Source: Gemmatimonadaceae bacterium
GTDB lineage: Bacteria; Gemmatimonadota; Gemmatimonadetes; Gemmatimonadales; Gemmatimonadaceae
Assembly (NCBI GenBank): GCA_020851035.1
Contig: JADZDM010000021.1
Coordinates: 310,001 to 374,000 of the forward strand
Length of the DNA stretch: 64,000 bases
Direction: 5' to 3'
Each line of letters opens with the position of its first letter. Positions within the stretch are counted from its first letter, which is position 1. The notes below the pieces were generated by a model, which made no database searches, was not told the DNA's origin, and saw only the letters and a list, made by a program, of their open reading frames with translations. The translations under genes and the position numbers were made by a program. Shown here in pieces: positions 24,788 through 32,650 of this stretch.

Positions 24788-26488
24788 TCAGAGCCTCCCG
24801 CGCCGCAGCTCGCCGGCGGCATGCGCCACCGCCCGCGCGGTGAGTGCCATGTAGGTCAGCGACGGATTCTGCGATCCGCTCGACGCCATGCAGGCGCCGT
24901 CGGTGACGAACAGGTTCGGCACCTCCCATGCCTGGTTCCAGCGGTTGAGCACGGAGGTCCTGGGGTCACGACCCATCCGCGCCGTGCCCATCTCGTGGTT
25001 GGCGTTGCCGGGCGTGCTCGGGCCGTGCGTGTGCACACGGATGTCGTGCGCGCCGGCCGCCTCCAGGAGTTCCGACGCCGTCACTCCCATGTCGCGGTGG
25101 ATGGCGAGCTCGTTCGCGCTCCACGCCGCCTCGACATGCAGTGACGGGATGCCCCACCGGTCACGCAGGGTGGGATGCACCGTGGCGCGGTTGGACTCCC
25201 GCGGCAGCATCTCACCGTAGCCGTTGAACGTCATGCTCCACGGCCCGAGGCGGGTGAGCTGCTGCTTGAAGGCCGCGCCAAGTCCAGGGGCGCGGGCCGC
25301 CGCTTCCCATCCCCCGCGGCCCGCGCCACCCTGGAAACCGTAGCCGCGTGTGAAGTCGGGGTGCCGGTCCGCCACGTTGCGGAAGCGCGGGACGTAGATG
25401 CCGTTCGGCCGAGCGCCGATCACGCGCCGGTCATCGAACCCGTCCACCCGTCCCGTGGCGCCACCCCACTTGATGTGGTCCATCACGTTGCGCCCCACCT
25501 GGTCGCTGCCGTTGGCGAGTCCGTCCGGGAATTGCGGCGACGCCGAGTTGAGCAGCAGCCGGGCGCTCTCGAGGGCGGAGGCACAGAGGAACACCACCCG
25601 CGCCGTGAAGGCGTGCTCCTCGCCGGTCTCCGCGTCGATCACGTGCACCCCACGCACGCGGCGGCGCCGGCGATCGAGCACCAGCGATCGCACCACGCTG
25701 AACGGCCGGAGCGTCATCCGCCCGGTGGCCTGCGCCACGGGCAGGGTGGCATTCACGCTGCTGAAGTACGAGCGCGTGGTGCAGCCCCGCTCGCAGGGGC
25801 CGCAGTAGTGGCAGGCGCCACGGCCGTTGTGCGGCACCGTGAGCACCGCCACGCGCCCGATGGTGAGCACGCGCTCGCGGCCGTAGCGCGCCGCGATCCG
25901 GTCACGCACATGCTGCTCCACGCAGTTGAGCGACATCGGTGGCAGGAATTGCCCATCCGGAAGCTGCGCGAGCTGTTCCGCCTGCCCCGACACGCCGATG
26001 AACCGCTCCACGTGATCGTACCACGGCGCAAGGTCGGCGTAGCGGATGGGCCAGTCCACGCCGATGCCGTCGTGCAGGTTGGCCTCGAAGTCGAGGTCAC
26101 TCATGCGGTACACCTGCCGTCCCCAGACGGTCGACTTGCCACCCATCTGCCGGGCGCGGAACCAGTCGAATCGCCGCGCACCCTCGGGCGTCGAGTAGGG
26201 GTGGTCCACGTCATCCACCCAGTAGCGGCGGCTGATCTCGTCGAAGCTCACCGACCGCTGCTGCACCGGCTGCCGCTCACCGATGGCCCGCCGGTCGTTG
26301 AGCCCGCGGAACGGCATCTCGAACGGGGCCACATGCTCGCGTGCATCACGCTCCGCCACCAGTGGCCGGCCGCCCTCGAGCACCAGCGTCCGGAGGCCCA
26401 GCCGCGTGAGCTCCATCGCCGCCCAGCCACCGGTCATGCCACTGCCGATGACGATCGCGTCCCAGTCACGTGCGATCGGCGCGGTCAT
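24788..26488 (-). CDS. GMC family oxidoreductase, FAD/Fe-S dehydrogenase alpha subunit (module 1)
   Basis: The protein is 566 residues. The FAD-binding motif is AIVIGSGMTGGWAAMEL near the N-terminus. The C-terminal catalytic part has HEMGTARMGRDPRTS (His) and SSGSQNPSLTYMALT (Asn). A Cys cluster ACHYCGPCERGC puts Cys at 226, 229, 232 and 236; C-x5-C-x3-C is the spacing of the 3Fe-4S cluster ligands in bacterial FAD glucose dehydrogenase. It overlaps the upstream gamma subunit by ATGA, so the two are translationally coupled. No signal peptide; export by the Tat signal of the gamma subunit is the known scheme for this family. Substrate is a sugar or alcohol (unknown). No cytochrome c subunit is adjacent. 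Confidence 0.9.
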   Translation of the reverse strand: MTAPIARDWDAIVIGSGMTGGWAAMELTRLGLRTLVLEGGRPLVAERDAREHVAPFEMPFRGLNDRRAIGERQPVQQRSVSFDEISRRYWVDDVDHPYSTPEGARRFDWFRARQMGGKSTVWGRQVYRMSDLDFEANLHDGIGVDWPIRYADLAPWYDHVERFIGVSGQAEQLAQLPDGQFLPPMSLNCVEQHVRDRIAARYGRERVLTIGRVAVLTVPHNGRGACHYCGPCERGCTTRSYFSSVNATLPVAQATGRMTLRPFSVVRSLVLDRRRRRVRGVHVIDAETGEEHAFTARVVFLCASALESARLLLNSASPQFPDGLANGSDQVGRNVMDHIKWGGATGRVDGFDDRRVIGARPNGIYVPRFRNVADRHPDFTRGYGFQGGAGRGGWEAAARAPGLGAAFKQQLTRLGPWSMTFNGYGEMLPRESNRATVHPTLRDRWGIPSLHVEAAWSANELAIHRDMGVTASELLEAAGAHDIRVHTHGPSTPGNANHEMGTARMGRDPRTSVLNRWNQAWEVPNLFVTDGACMASSGSQNPSLTYMALTARAVAHAAGELRRGRL

Positions 26489-27051
26489 GCGCCCACCCGC
26501 GCATTGCCGTCATAGTGCATCGGCATCGGCCACGTGTGCAGCGTGTCCCGCATCCCGGGCTCCGAGGTGCAGTAGCCCCACACGGTGAGGTACTTGAGCA
26601 TCGCGAACCAACGCTGGTTCGCCGACGGATCGCGCGCCTCGCGCAGCGCCGTCACCGCGTCGTCGAAGTGCTGCAGCATGGCTACCTGGTCGGCGGCGCC
26701 CGCCGTGACGAAGTCCGGCTGCCCGCGCGCCCGCGCGCGACCATCGAGCTCCGCCACGCCGGCCAGGAACCGGTCACGGTCGTCGGCCGGATACCACTGG
26801 TCGAGCATCCGCTCGATGAACGCCGCGACGCCGGCCTCGGTGGCACCGGGCGTGTCGGTGGCCGGGATGATCAGCGCTGCGGCGACCTGCACGGTCAGGG
26901 CGGCGTGGGCATCCATCACGCGCGCCTGCGGCACCTGCGGCGCACGATGCGCGTCGGCCCCCATCGCGAGCAGTTCCGCCGCGGACCGCTGGCTGAACAC
27001 CGCCAGTCCGCCGGTCGCCATCATCCATCCGATCAGTTCACGTCGGTCCAT
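26485..27051 (-). CDS. Gluconate 2-dehydrogenase subunit 3-type gamma subunit (module 1)
   Basis: The protein is 188 residues, beginning MDRRELIGWMMATGGLAVFS, a twin-arginine (RRELIG) Tat-type leader, followed by a mature domain typical of gluconate 2-dehydrogenase subunit 3: ALIIPATDTPGATEAGVAAFIERML and the ending WPMPMHYDGN. It comes first in a two-gene operon with the GMC subunit and overlaps it by four bases. In FAD glucose dehydrogenase the gamma subunit is a chaperone that carries the alpha subunit through the Tat pore, and the same role is inferred here. It has no cofactor motif of its own. The class B palindrome lies upstream in the divergent gap with ppk1. Confidence 0.85.
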   Translation of the reverse strand: MDRRELIGWMMATGGLAVFSQRSAAELLAMGADAHRAPQVPQARVMDAHAALTVQVAAALIIPATDTPGATEAGVAAFIERMLDQWYPADDRDRFLAGVAELDGRARARGQPDFVTAGAADQVAMLQHFDDAVTALREARDPSANQRWFAMLKYLTVWGYCTSEPGMRDTLHTWPMPMHYDGNARVGA

Positions 27052-27163
27052 TCAGGCCTCGCGCTCCGGTGCATCGTGCGGTGTGCGGTGGTGCAGGCGT
27101 TCGGGACGCTGCGGGGTCCGGGATCGAAGGGAATCGTGGTTCGGGACACGCGTGTGGCTCGCT

Positions 27164-27419
27164 GGGGTGGTGTCCTGGGAGGTATCGCAGGTTCCCACGG
27201 AGCCACGGAGTTCACGGAGCGCACGGAGTAGAGCAAAAGCATTTGGGGAATGGCGGTGCAGGACGGGTATTCCGGCGCTGCACCGGCTTCTCTGGGAGTA
27301 CCGAGCAAGATCGTACGACCGCTGCCTGTCACCCGCAGTTCCTTCAGCCCTTCCTCCGTGACCTCCGTGCGCTCCGTGGCTCCGTGGGAACCGACGATCT
27401 CCCACAGCACACCCGCCCC
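27164..27419. repeat. Nested palindromic element, class B, long form
   Basis: A perfect 21-bp inverted core starts GGTTCCCACGGAGCCACGG (27190-27210) and is mirrored by CTCCGTGGCTCCGTGGG at 27371-27392. Homology of the arms continues outward to about 27164 and 27419. It lies between divergent genes, where a terminator would not be expected. Confidence 0.88.
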
Positions 27420-27464
27420 GCGAATCCGGCAGTCTCGCAACCCAGCCTGTCCCGCGAATGTCGG

Positions 27465-27492
27465 TTGTGACACTGCAGCACTCACGTACATT
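27465..27492 (+). promoter_or_regulatory. Possible promoter of ppk1
   Basis: TTGTGA (27465-27470), a 16-bp spacer and TACATT (27487-27492) resemble a sigma-70-type promoter, 70 bases ahead of the GTG start. It sits just right of the class B element. Confidence 0.35.
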
Positions 27493-27561
27493 AGCGTCCA
27501 TGCGACCAACCGGACGACGGGACATCCCGGTGCACCCCGGCCGTTCCGGACGGCGGGCGGC

Positions 27562-29634
27562 GTGAGCGCCGAGGACCCCGCGTTCCTGAGCCCCGAACTC
27601 AGCCTGCTGGCATTCCAGTGGCGTGTGCTCGCGCTGGCGCAGGATCCCCGAACCCCGCTGCTCGAGCGGCTGCGCTTCCTCGCGATCGTCACCAGCAACA
27701 TCGACGAGATCTACATGGTGCGCATGGCCGAGCTCCGCGAGGCTGCGCGCGCCGGTCACGATCCCGACACCCTGCCCGACGAGGGCGACGGCCTGACCCC
27801 GGCGGCCCGGCTGCAGGCGGTGGAGGCCGGACTCGCGGCACTCGTCGACGCACAGTCGGCATGCGCGGCCGACTGCCTGGCGGCGGCGGAGTTGCACGAT
27901 GTGCGGCTCGTGCGCTGGGACGACATCACCGACGCGGAACGTGCGGCGCTGCGCGACCGCTGCCGCGAGGAGATCCACCCCGGCCTTGCCCCGATGGCGG
28001 TGACGCGCAGCCCCGGTGTGCCGCTGCCCCACCTTCCCCATCTTGGCCTCTTCATCGGGATCGTCTACCAGACGCCGGGCGACGCGCGACCACACCTCGT
28101 CGAGCACGAGCTGCCGACCGACGTGCCGCGCCTGCTGCCGGTGCCCGGTCGCGACGGGACGCTGATTCCCGTGGAGGAGGTGCTGCGCGCCAATGCCGAG
28201 CTGCTGCTGCCCAGTGCCGACGTGGACGGCGTGTATCTCTTCCGCGTGACCCGTGGCGGCGAGCTGCCCCTGCAGGACGAGGACGCCGGCGGGCTGCTCG
28301 ACGCCGTGGCACTCGCGACACAGCGCCGGCCGTACAACCCGGCCGTGCGCGTGGAAGTGGAGGCGGGCACGCCACCGCCGGTCGCCGCGCTGATCCTCGA
28401 CAACCTCCACCGCGACGCCGCCGGTCGCGCGACGGCCGCCACCGTGACCGAGGTGCAGGTCGTGCACGGCCTGCTGGACCTGCGCTGCCTGCCGGCGCTG
28501 CCCCTGCCGCGCGGCGCCGGCACCGAGTTCCCGCCGATGGCATCCTGCGACGGGCTGAACGACGACATCTCGATGCTGGACATGATGGCGCGTGGCGACA
28601 TCCTGCTGCACCATCCCTTCGACTCGTTCGACGACAGCGTCGTGCGGTTCTTCCAGGATGCCGCCGGCGATCCCGCCGTCACCCGCATCGCGTGCACCCT
28701 CTACCGCGTCGGCTCGCCGTCACCGATCGTCGAGGCGCTGGTGGCGGCCGCGCGCGCCGGCAGGCAGGTCTTCGCGCTCGTCGAACTCCAGGCGCGCTTC
28801 GACGAGGAGCACAACGTGCAGTGGGCGCGCGCGCTCGAGAAGGCGGGCGGCCGCGTGGTGTACGGGCTGCCGGGCCTCAAGGTGCACGCCAAGCTGGCGC
28901 TGGTCGAGCGGACCGAGGGTGGCATGGCCATGCGGTATGCGCACATCGGCACCGGCAACTACAACCCGCGCTCCGGCCGGCAATACACGGACCTGAGCCT
29001 GTTCACGGCCGACCCGTCGCTCACCCGGGACGTCGCGTCGGTGCTCGACGCGCTGGCAGGCGCGGCCACGCCCGGACGGCCCCCCGCCGGCGAGGTGCTC
29101 GTCGCGCCCGAGACGCTGCTGCCCGGGGTACTCGAACGCATCGAGCGCGAGACGGCGCACGCGCAGGCCGGCCGCCCGGCACGGGTCACCATCAAGGTCA
29201 ACGGACTCGCGGACCGCGAGGTGGTGCGCGCGCTGTACCGCGCCTCGCAGGCCGGCGTGCAGGTGGACCTCGTCGTGCGTGGCATCTGCGTGCTGCGCCC
29301 CGGCGTGCCCGGCCTCTCGGAGACCATCCGCGTCCGCTCGGTGGTGGGTCGCTTCCTCGAGCACTCGCGCGTGTACCGGTTCCTCAACGGCGGCGATCCC
29401 GACTACCTCATCGGCTCCGCCGATCTCCGCCCGCGGAACCTCCGGCGCCGGGTGGAGGTGCTCGTCCCCGTGCGCGATCCGTACTACCGCGAGCTCCTCG
29501 ACACCCTCCTCGAGCGCTACCTCGACGACGGCACGGCCTGGGAGCTGGACGGCACCGGCCGCTTCACGCCCCGCCACGGGGATACCCCGTCCGCCCAGGA
29601 GCGCTACGTCGCCGACGCCTTCCCGGTGCAGTGA
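27562..29634 (+). CDS. ppk1: Polyphosphate kinase 1
   Basis: The protein is 690 residues, the usual PPK1 length. The GTG at 27562 is used because the sequence from AEDPAFLSPELSLLAFQWRV aligns with the start of other PPK1 proteins (ELSLLAFNxRV). PPK1 makes inorganic polyphosphate from ATP and can run in reverse. The N-terminal domain includes LRFLAIVTSNIDEIYMVR; the catalytic core has the autophosphorylated His in LKVHAKLALVER (His 442), IGTGNYNPRSGR, and the second conserved His in FLEHSRVYRF (His 601), followed by SADLRPRNLRRRVE. All key residues are present. No exopolyphosphatase (ppx) gene is adjacent; the downstream LuxR protein is 21 bases away and may be co-transcribed. Confidence 0.96.
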   Translation: MSAEDPAFLSPELSLLAFQWRVLALAQDPRTPLLERLRFLAIVTSNIDEIYMVRMAELREAARAGHDPDTLPDEGDGLTPAARLQAVEAGLAALVDAQSACAADCLAAAELHDVRLVRWDDITDAERAALRDRCREEIHPGLAPMAVTRSPGVPLPHLPHLGLFIGIVYQTPGDARPHLVEHELPTDVPRLLPVPGRDGTLIPVEEVLRANAELLLPSADVDGVYLFRVTRGGELPLQDEDAGGLLDAVALATQRRPYNPAVRVEVEAGTPPPVAALILDNLHRDAAGRATAATVTEVQVVHGLLDLRCLPALPLPRGAGTEFPPMASCDGLNDDISMLDMMARGDILLHHPFDSFDDSVVRFFQDAAGDPAVTRIACTLYRVGSPSPIVEALVAAARAGRQVFALVELQARFDEEHNVQWARALEKAGGRVVYGLPGLKVHAKLALVERTEGGMAMRYAHIGTGNYNPRSGRQYTDLSLFTADPSLTRDVASVLDALAGAATPGRPPAGEVLVAPETLLPGVLERIERETAHAQAGRPARVTIKVNGLADREVVRALYRASQAGVQVDLVVRGICVLRPGVPGLSETIRVRSVVGRFLEHSRVYRFLNGGDPDYLIGSADLRPRNLRRRVEVLVPVRDPYYRELLDTLLERYLDDGTAWELDGTGRFTPRHGDTPSAQERYVADAFPVQ

Positions 29635-29655
29635 GCGAAGGGGCACCTTTCCGTC

Positions 29656-30150
29656 GTGACCCCACCCGCCGCCCCGCCCTCGTCGCGATGGACCCTCGTC
29701 CGCCATGCGCTGCTCTACGGCGCCATCGGCGGCGTGCTGATCGTGCTGCTCCAGTTCGCGCGATACCGCTACCTGATCTTTGCCCACGCCTTCGAGGTCT
29801 ACGGCGTCCTGGTCGCGGTGGTCTTCGTCGCCATCGGCCTCTGGTTCGGGATGACGCTCACCGGGCGGCCGGAACGCGTCGTCGTGCAGGAGGTCCAGGT
29901 CCACGTGCCCGCCGCGCCGGTGCCGTTCACCCCGGACCCGGGCCGGCGGGAGTCACTCGGCATCACGAAGCGTGAACTCGAGATCCTCGAGCTGATGGCC
30001 GCCGGGCTCAGCAACAAGGAGATCGCCGACCGCATCTTCGTCAGCGAGAACACGGTCAAGACGCACTCCGGTCGCCTCTTCGAGAAGCTCGGCGCCCGGC
30101 GGCGCACACAGGCGGTGAAGGCAGGCCAAAGCGCCGGACTGATCCCGTAG
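29656..30150 (+). CDS. Membrane-anchored LuxR-type transcriptional regulator
   Basis: The protein is 164 residues from a GTG at 29656. Two membrane helices come first (about 14-33 and 44-66), then a Pro/Val-rich linker, then a C-terminal GerE helix-turn-helix: LTKRELEILELMAAG-type start (ITKRELEILELMAAGLSNK) and EIADRIFVSENTVKTHSGRL. There is no receiver or ligand domain, so signal sensing must be through the membrane part or a partner. This short type typically sits next to a DUF4199 protein, and that is the case here (30280). It follows ppk1 by 21 bases. A small inverted repeat past its stop may be an operator. Confidence 0.85.
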   Translation: MTPPAAPPSSRWTLVRHALLYGAIGGVLIVLLQFARYRYLIFAHAFEVYGVLVAVVFVAIGLWFGMTLTGRPERVVVQEVQVHVPAAPVPFTPDPGRRESLGITKRELEILELMAAGLSNKEIADRIFVSENTVKTHSGRLFEKLGARRRTQAVKAGQSAGLIP

Positions 30151-30175
30151 GCCCCTCTGACGGTCCCCCGAAAGG

Positions 30176-30205
30176 ATGATTTTCCCGGCGACGGCGAAAA
30201 ATCAT
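30176..30205. promoter_or_regulatory. Inverted repeat between LuxR and DUF4199 genes
   Basis: ATGATTTT (30176-30183) and AAAATCAT (30198-30205) are an 8-bp perfect inverted repeat with a 14-base loop. A/T-rich arms in a 70% GC region make it stand out. It is either an operator for the DUF4199 gene or a weak terminator for the LuxR gene. Confidence 0.4.
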
Positions 30206-30279
30206 GCCAACGGGTGACGCCGCGGGCTGACGCTGCGACCTACCGTGGCGCTCACTTCCTCTCTCTCCCGGAGCGTCCC

Positions 30280-30840
30280 ATGCGTCAGACAGTCCTCAAG
30301 TACGGCTTCATCGCCGGCGGTATCCTCTCGGCCCTGCTCACGGTGACCGTGGCGGTGCCGACCATGCTCGGCATCGAACCCAGCCTGCCGCTGGGCATGG
30401 TGATCGGCTACACGACCATGCTGGTCAGCTTCCTGTTCATCCACTTCGGGATCCGGTCATACCGTGACACGGTGCTGGATGGATCGGTGCGCTTCTGGCA
30501 GGCAGCACGGGTGGGCCTGCTGATCGCGCTCATCGGCGCGATCTGCTACGCGGCCACCTGGCAGGTGGTGTACCGCACCTTCCTCCCCGACTTCGCCGAG
30601 AAGTACGGGCAGGCCGCGGTGATCGCCGCTGAGAAGCGTGGGGCGTCGGCCGCGGAGATCGAGAAGACGCGGAGCGAAATGGCGGAGTTCGCGGTGATGT
30701 ACCGGAATCCGCTCTACAACTTCGGGATCACGCTGCTGGAGCCGGCGCCGGTGGGGATCCTGGTGGCGCTGATCAGTGCCAGGATCCTGTCGCGGCGGCG
30801 GCGGGAGCCACTGTCCACGCTGGGCACCGCACTGTCCTGA
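30280..30840 (+). CDS. DUF4199 family membrane protein
   Basis: The protein is 186 residues from the ATG at 30280 (MRQTVLKYGFIAGGILSALL). Four membrane helices are visible: about 7-28, 38-58, 77-97 and a last one near 150-170 (ITLLEPAPVGILVALISARIL). Between helices 3 and 4 is a charged amphipathic segment (FLPDFAEKYGQAAVIAAEKRG) as in DUF4199. The function of the family is not known. The usual partner, a membrane LuxR protein, is encoded just upstream, which suggests a two-protein envelope-sensing unit. The final residues RRRREP are positively charged and probably cytoplasmic. Confidence 0.85.
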   Translation: MRQTVLKYGFIAGGILSALLTVTVAVPTMLGIEPSLPLGMVIGYTTMLVSFLFIHFGIRSYRDTVLDGSVRFWQAARVGLLIALIGAICYAATWQVVYRTFLPDFAEKYGQAAVIAAEKRGASAAEIEKTRSEMAEFAVMYRNPLYNFGITLLEPAPVGILVALISARILSRRRREPLSTLGTALS

Positions 30841-30870
30841 AAACGAGAAACAGGGACGGCGCTGAATCGC

Positions 30871-30894
30871 CAACATGTTGTCCTGCAACTAGTT
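30871..30894. promoter_or_regulatory. Two short palindromes before the DUF3300 gene
   Basis: CAACATGTTG (30871-30880) and AACTAGTT (30887-30894) are perfect palindromes separated by six bases in the gap upstream of 30966. The A/T content is raised. They could be regulator sites; no match to a known operator is claimed. Confidence 0.3.
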
Positions 30895-30965
30895 AGCTGC
30901 GGGAATGGGACATGCGTCCGGAGACTTTCGACAGGGCCGTTCCTGTCTTTACCCGGAGTGGCACC

Positions 30966-32486
30966 ATGATCCGTCGACCGTTCGTCCTGTTCGCCGCCGC
31001 CTCGCTCGTGACCGTCGCCCAGGCCATCCCGGCTGTGGCGCAGGAGAGCAGGCCGCAGGTCGAGTACTCTGACGAGCTGGACCGCTACTCTGCGGACCAG
31101 CTCGACAACCTCGTCGGATCGATCGCGCTGTACCCAGACGCCCTGCTGGCGCAGGTGCTGGTGGCGGCGACGTTCCCCGACCAGGTCGAGGAGGCCGCGC
31201 GATTCGTGCGCAGCAACGGCACCTCGGACATCGACGACCAGGCGTGGGACGTGAGCGTCAAGGCGGTGGCGCACTATCCGTCCGCCCTCAACATGATGGC
31301 CGACAAGCCGGACTGGACCGCCGCGCTGGGCCGCGCCTACGCGATGCAGTCGAGCGAGGTGATGGCCGCCGTGCAGCGCCTGCGCCGGATGGCGGACGCC
31401 CAGGGCAACCTGCGCACCACCCCGCAGCAGGTGGTCACGCGCGACGAGGAAGACTACGTCATCGCGCCGGCACAGCCGCGGGTGATCTACGTGCCGGTCT
31501 ATGATCCGTACGTCGTCTACACCCGCCCGATCTTCGGCGTCAGCTACTACTCGTCGTTCTGGTCGTTCGGCATCGGTTTCCCCATCGGCGGCTGGCTGTC
31601 GTACGACTGCAACTGGCGCACGCGCAGCGTCTACTACAACGGCTGGGACACGTCGTACCACGGGTATGCCGGCGGCTGGCGCTCACGCTCGCGACCGTAC
31701 ATCCAGGTGACCAACGTCTACGTGAACCCGCGTTACCGGAACGTCTACATCAACCGTGACGTCATCCGGCGCCGCGTGGAGTACCGCAACGTCGACCGCT
31801 ATCCCGGCGTGCACCGCGACACCCGCTTCGGGCGCGACGGCGGCTCGGTCTACCGCAGCGGCAGCGACTCGCGCCGCAATGTCGCGCGCGGCAGTGACTC
31901 GCGCGGCAGTGACTCGCGCCGCAGTGACGTGCGCTACGACGATGGCCCGCGCTACGATGCCGGTCGCCGCAGCACCACGCCCGACCGGTCGCGGTCCGAC
32001 GCCGGTGACGGCCGCGGGCGGAGTGACGCCGGTCGCGGCCAGGATGCCTGGAACCGTGATCGCCAGTCGCCGCAGCAGCCGTCGCAACAGCCGCAACGCG
32101 ACGGCCGGCAGGCCGGTGCGCCGGCGACCGATCGCAGCGGCTGGGATCGCGGCGTGAACCGCGCCGGGACGTGGGGTCGTGACGACACCCGGGGCGGGCA
32201 GCCGTCGCGCAGCCAGCAACAGGCGCCGCCACAGGAGGCCCGCCAGGGCTACGGCGTGCCGGACCGGTCCCGTGACGCCGGCCGCGGCCAGGATCGCGGT
32301 CCCGCCGGGGGCGCCCGCCAGGAGCAGGATCGCCGCGAGGCGCCGATGATCAATCCCCGTCGCGCCGAGTCGCAGGGGCGGCCGCAGGGGGGCGGGCAGC
32401 CGCAGCAGGGTGGTGGCCAGCGTGGTGGCAGCCAGGGTGGCGGACGCGGTGGTGATCGCAGCGGGCGGGAACGCCCGGCGGTGTGA
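30966..32486 (+). CDS. DUF3300 domain-containing secreted protein with disordered basic C-terminus
   Basis: The protein is 506 residues from the ATG at 30966; the frame is open from 30912 but MIRRPFVLFAAASLVTVAQA is the evident signal peptide. The DUF3300 domain (about 30-260) shows LDNLVGSIALYPDALLAQVLVAAT, TWDVSVKAVAHYP-like VSVKAVAHYPSALNMMA and the Tyr-rich YVPVYDPYVVYTRP. From about 280 the protein turns into a low-complexity chain of Arg, Ser, Asp, Gly and Gln (for example GSDSRGSDSRRSDVR), which would be unstructured. DUF3300 proteins are periplasmic or outer-membrane-linked, with no known activity. The gene stands alone. Confidence 0.82.
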   Translation: MIRRPFVLFAAASLVTVAQAIPAVAQESRPQVEYSDELDRYSADQLDNLVGSIALYPDALLAQVLVAATFPDQVEEAARFVRSNGTSDIDDQAWDVSVKAVAHYPSALNMMADKPDWTAALGRAYAMQSSEVMAAVQRLRRMADAQGNLRTTPQQVVTRDEEDYVIAPAQPRVIYVPVYDPYVVYTRPIFGVSYYSSFWSFGIGFPIGGWLSYDCNWRTRSVYYNGWDTSYHGYAGGWRSRSRPYIQVTNVYVNPRYRNVYINRDVIRRRVEYRNVDRYPGVHRDTRFGRDGGSVYRSGSDSRRNVARGSDSRGSDSRRSDVRYDDGPRYDAGRRSTTPDRSRSDAGDGRGRSDAGRGQDAWNRDRQSPQQPSQQPQRDGRQAGAPATDRSGWDRGVNRAGTWGRDDTRGGQPSRSQQQAPPQEARQGYGVPDRSRDAGRGQDRGPAGGARQEQDRREAPMINPRRAESQGRPQGGGQPQQGGGQRGGSQGGGRGGDRSGRERPAV

Positions 32487-32650
32487 GCGGGCGCCATCCT
32501 GCGCACGCCGGACAGTGAGGCGGGGGGTCGCGACGCTGCGGCCTTCCGCCGTGCTGTATCACCTGCCGGAAGCACGCACAGGCGTCGGCGACGCACGAAT
32601 CGTCGCCGTGCCGATGGCGACGGAATGCGACTTTCTGCACATTGTCACGC

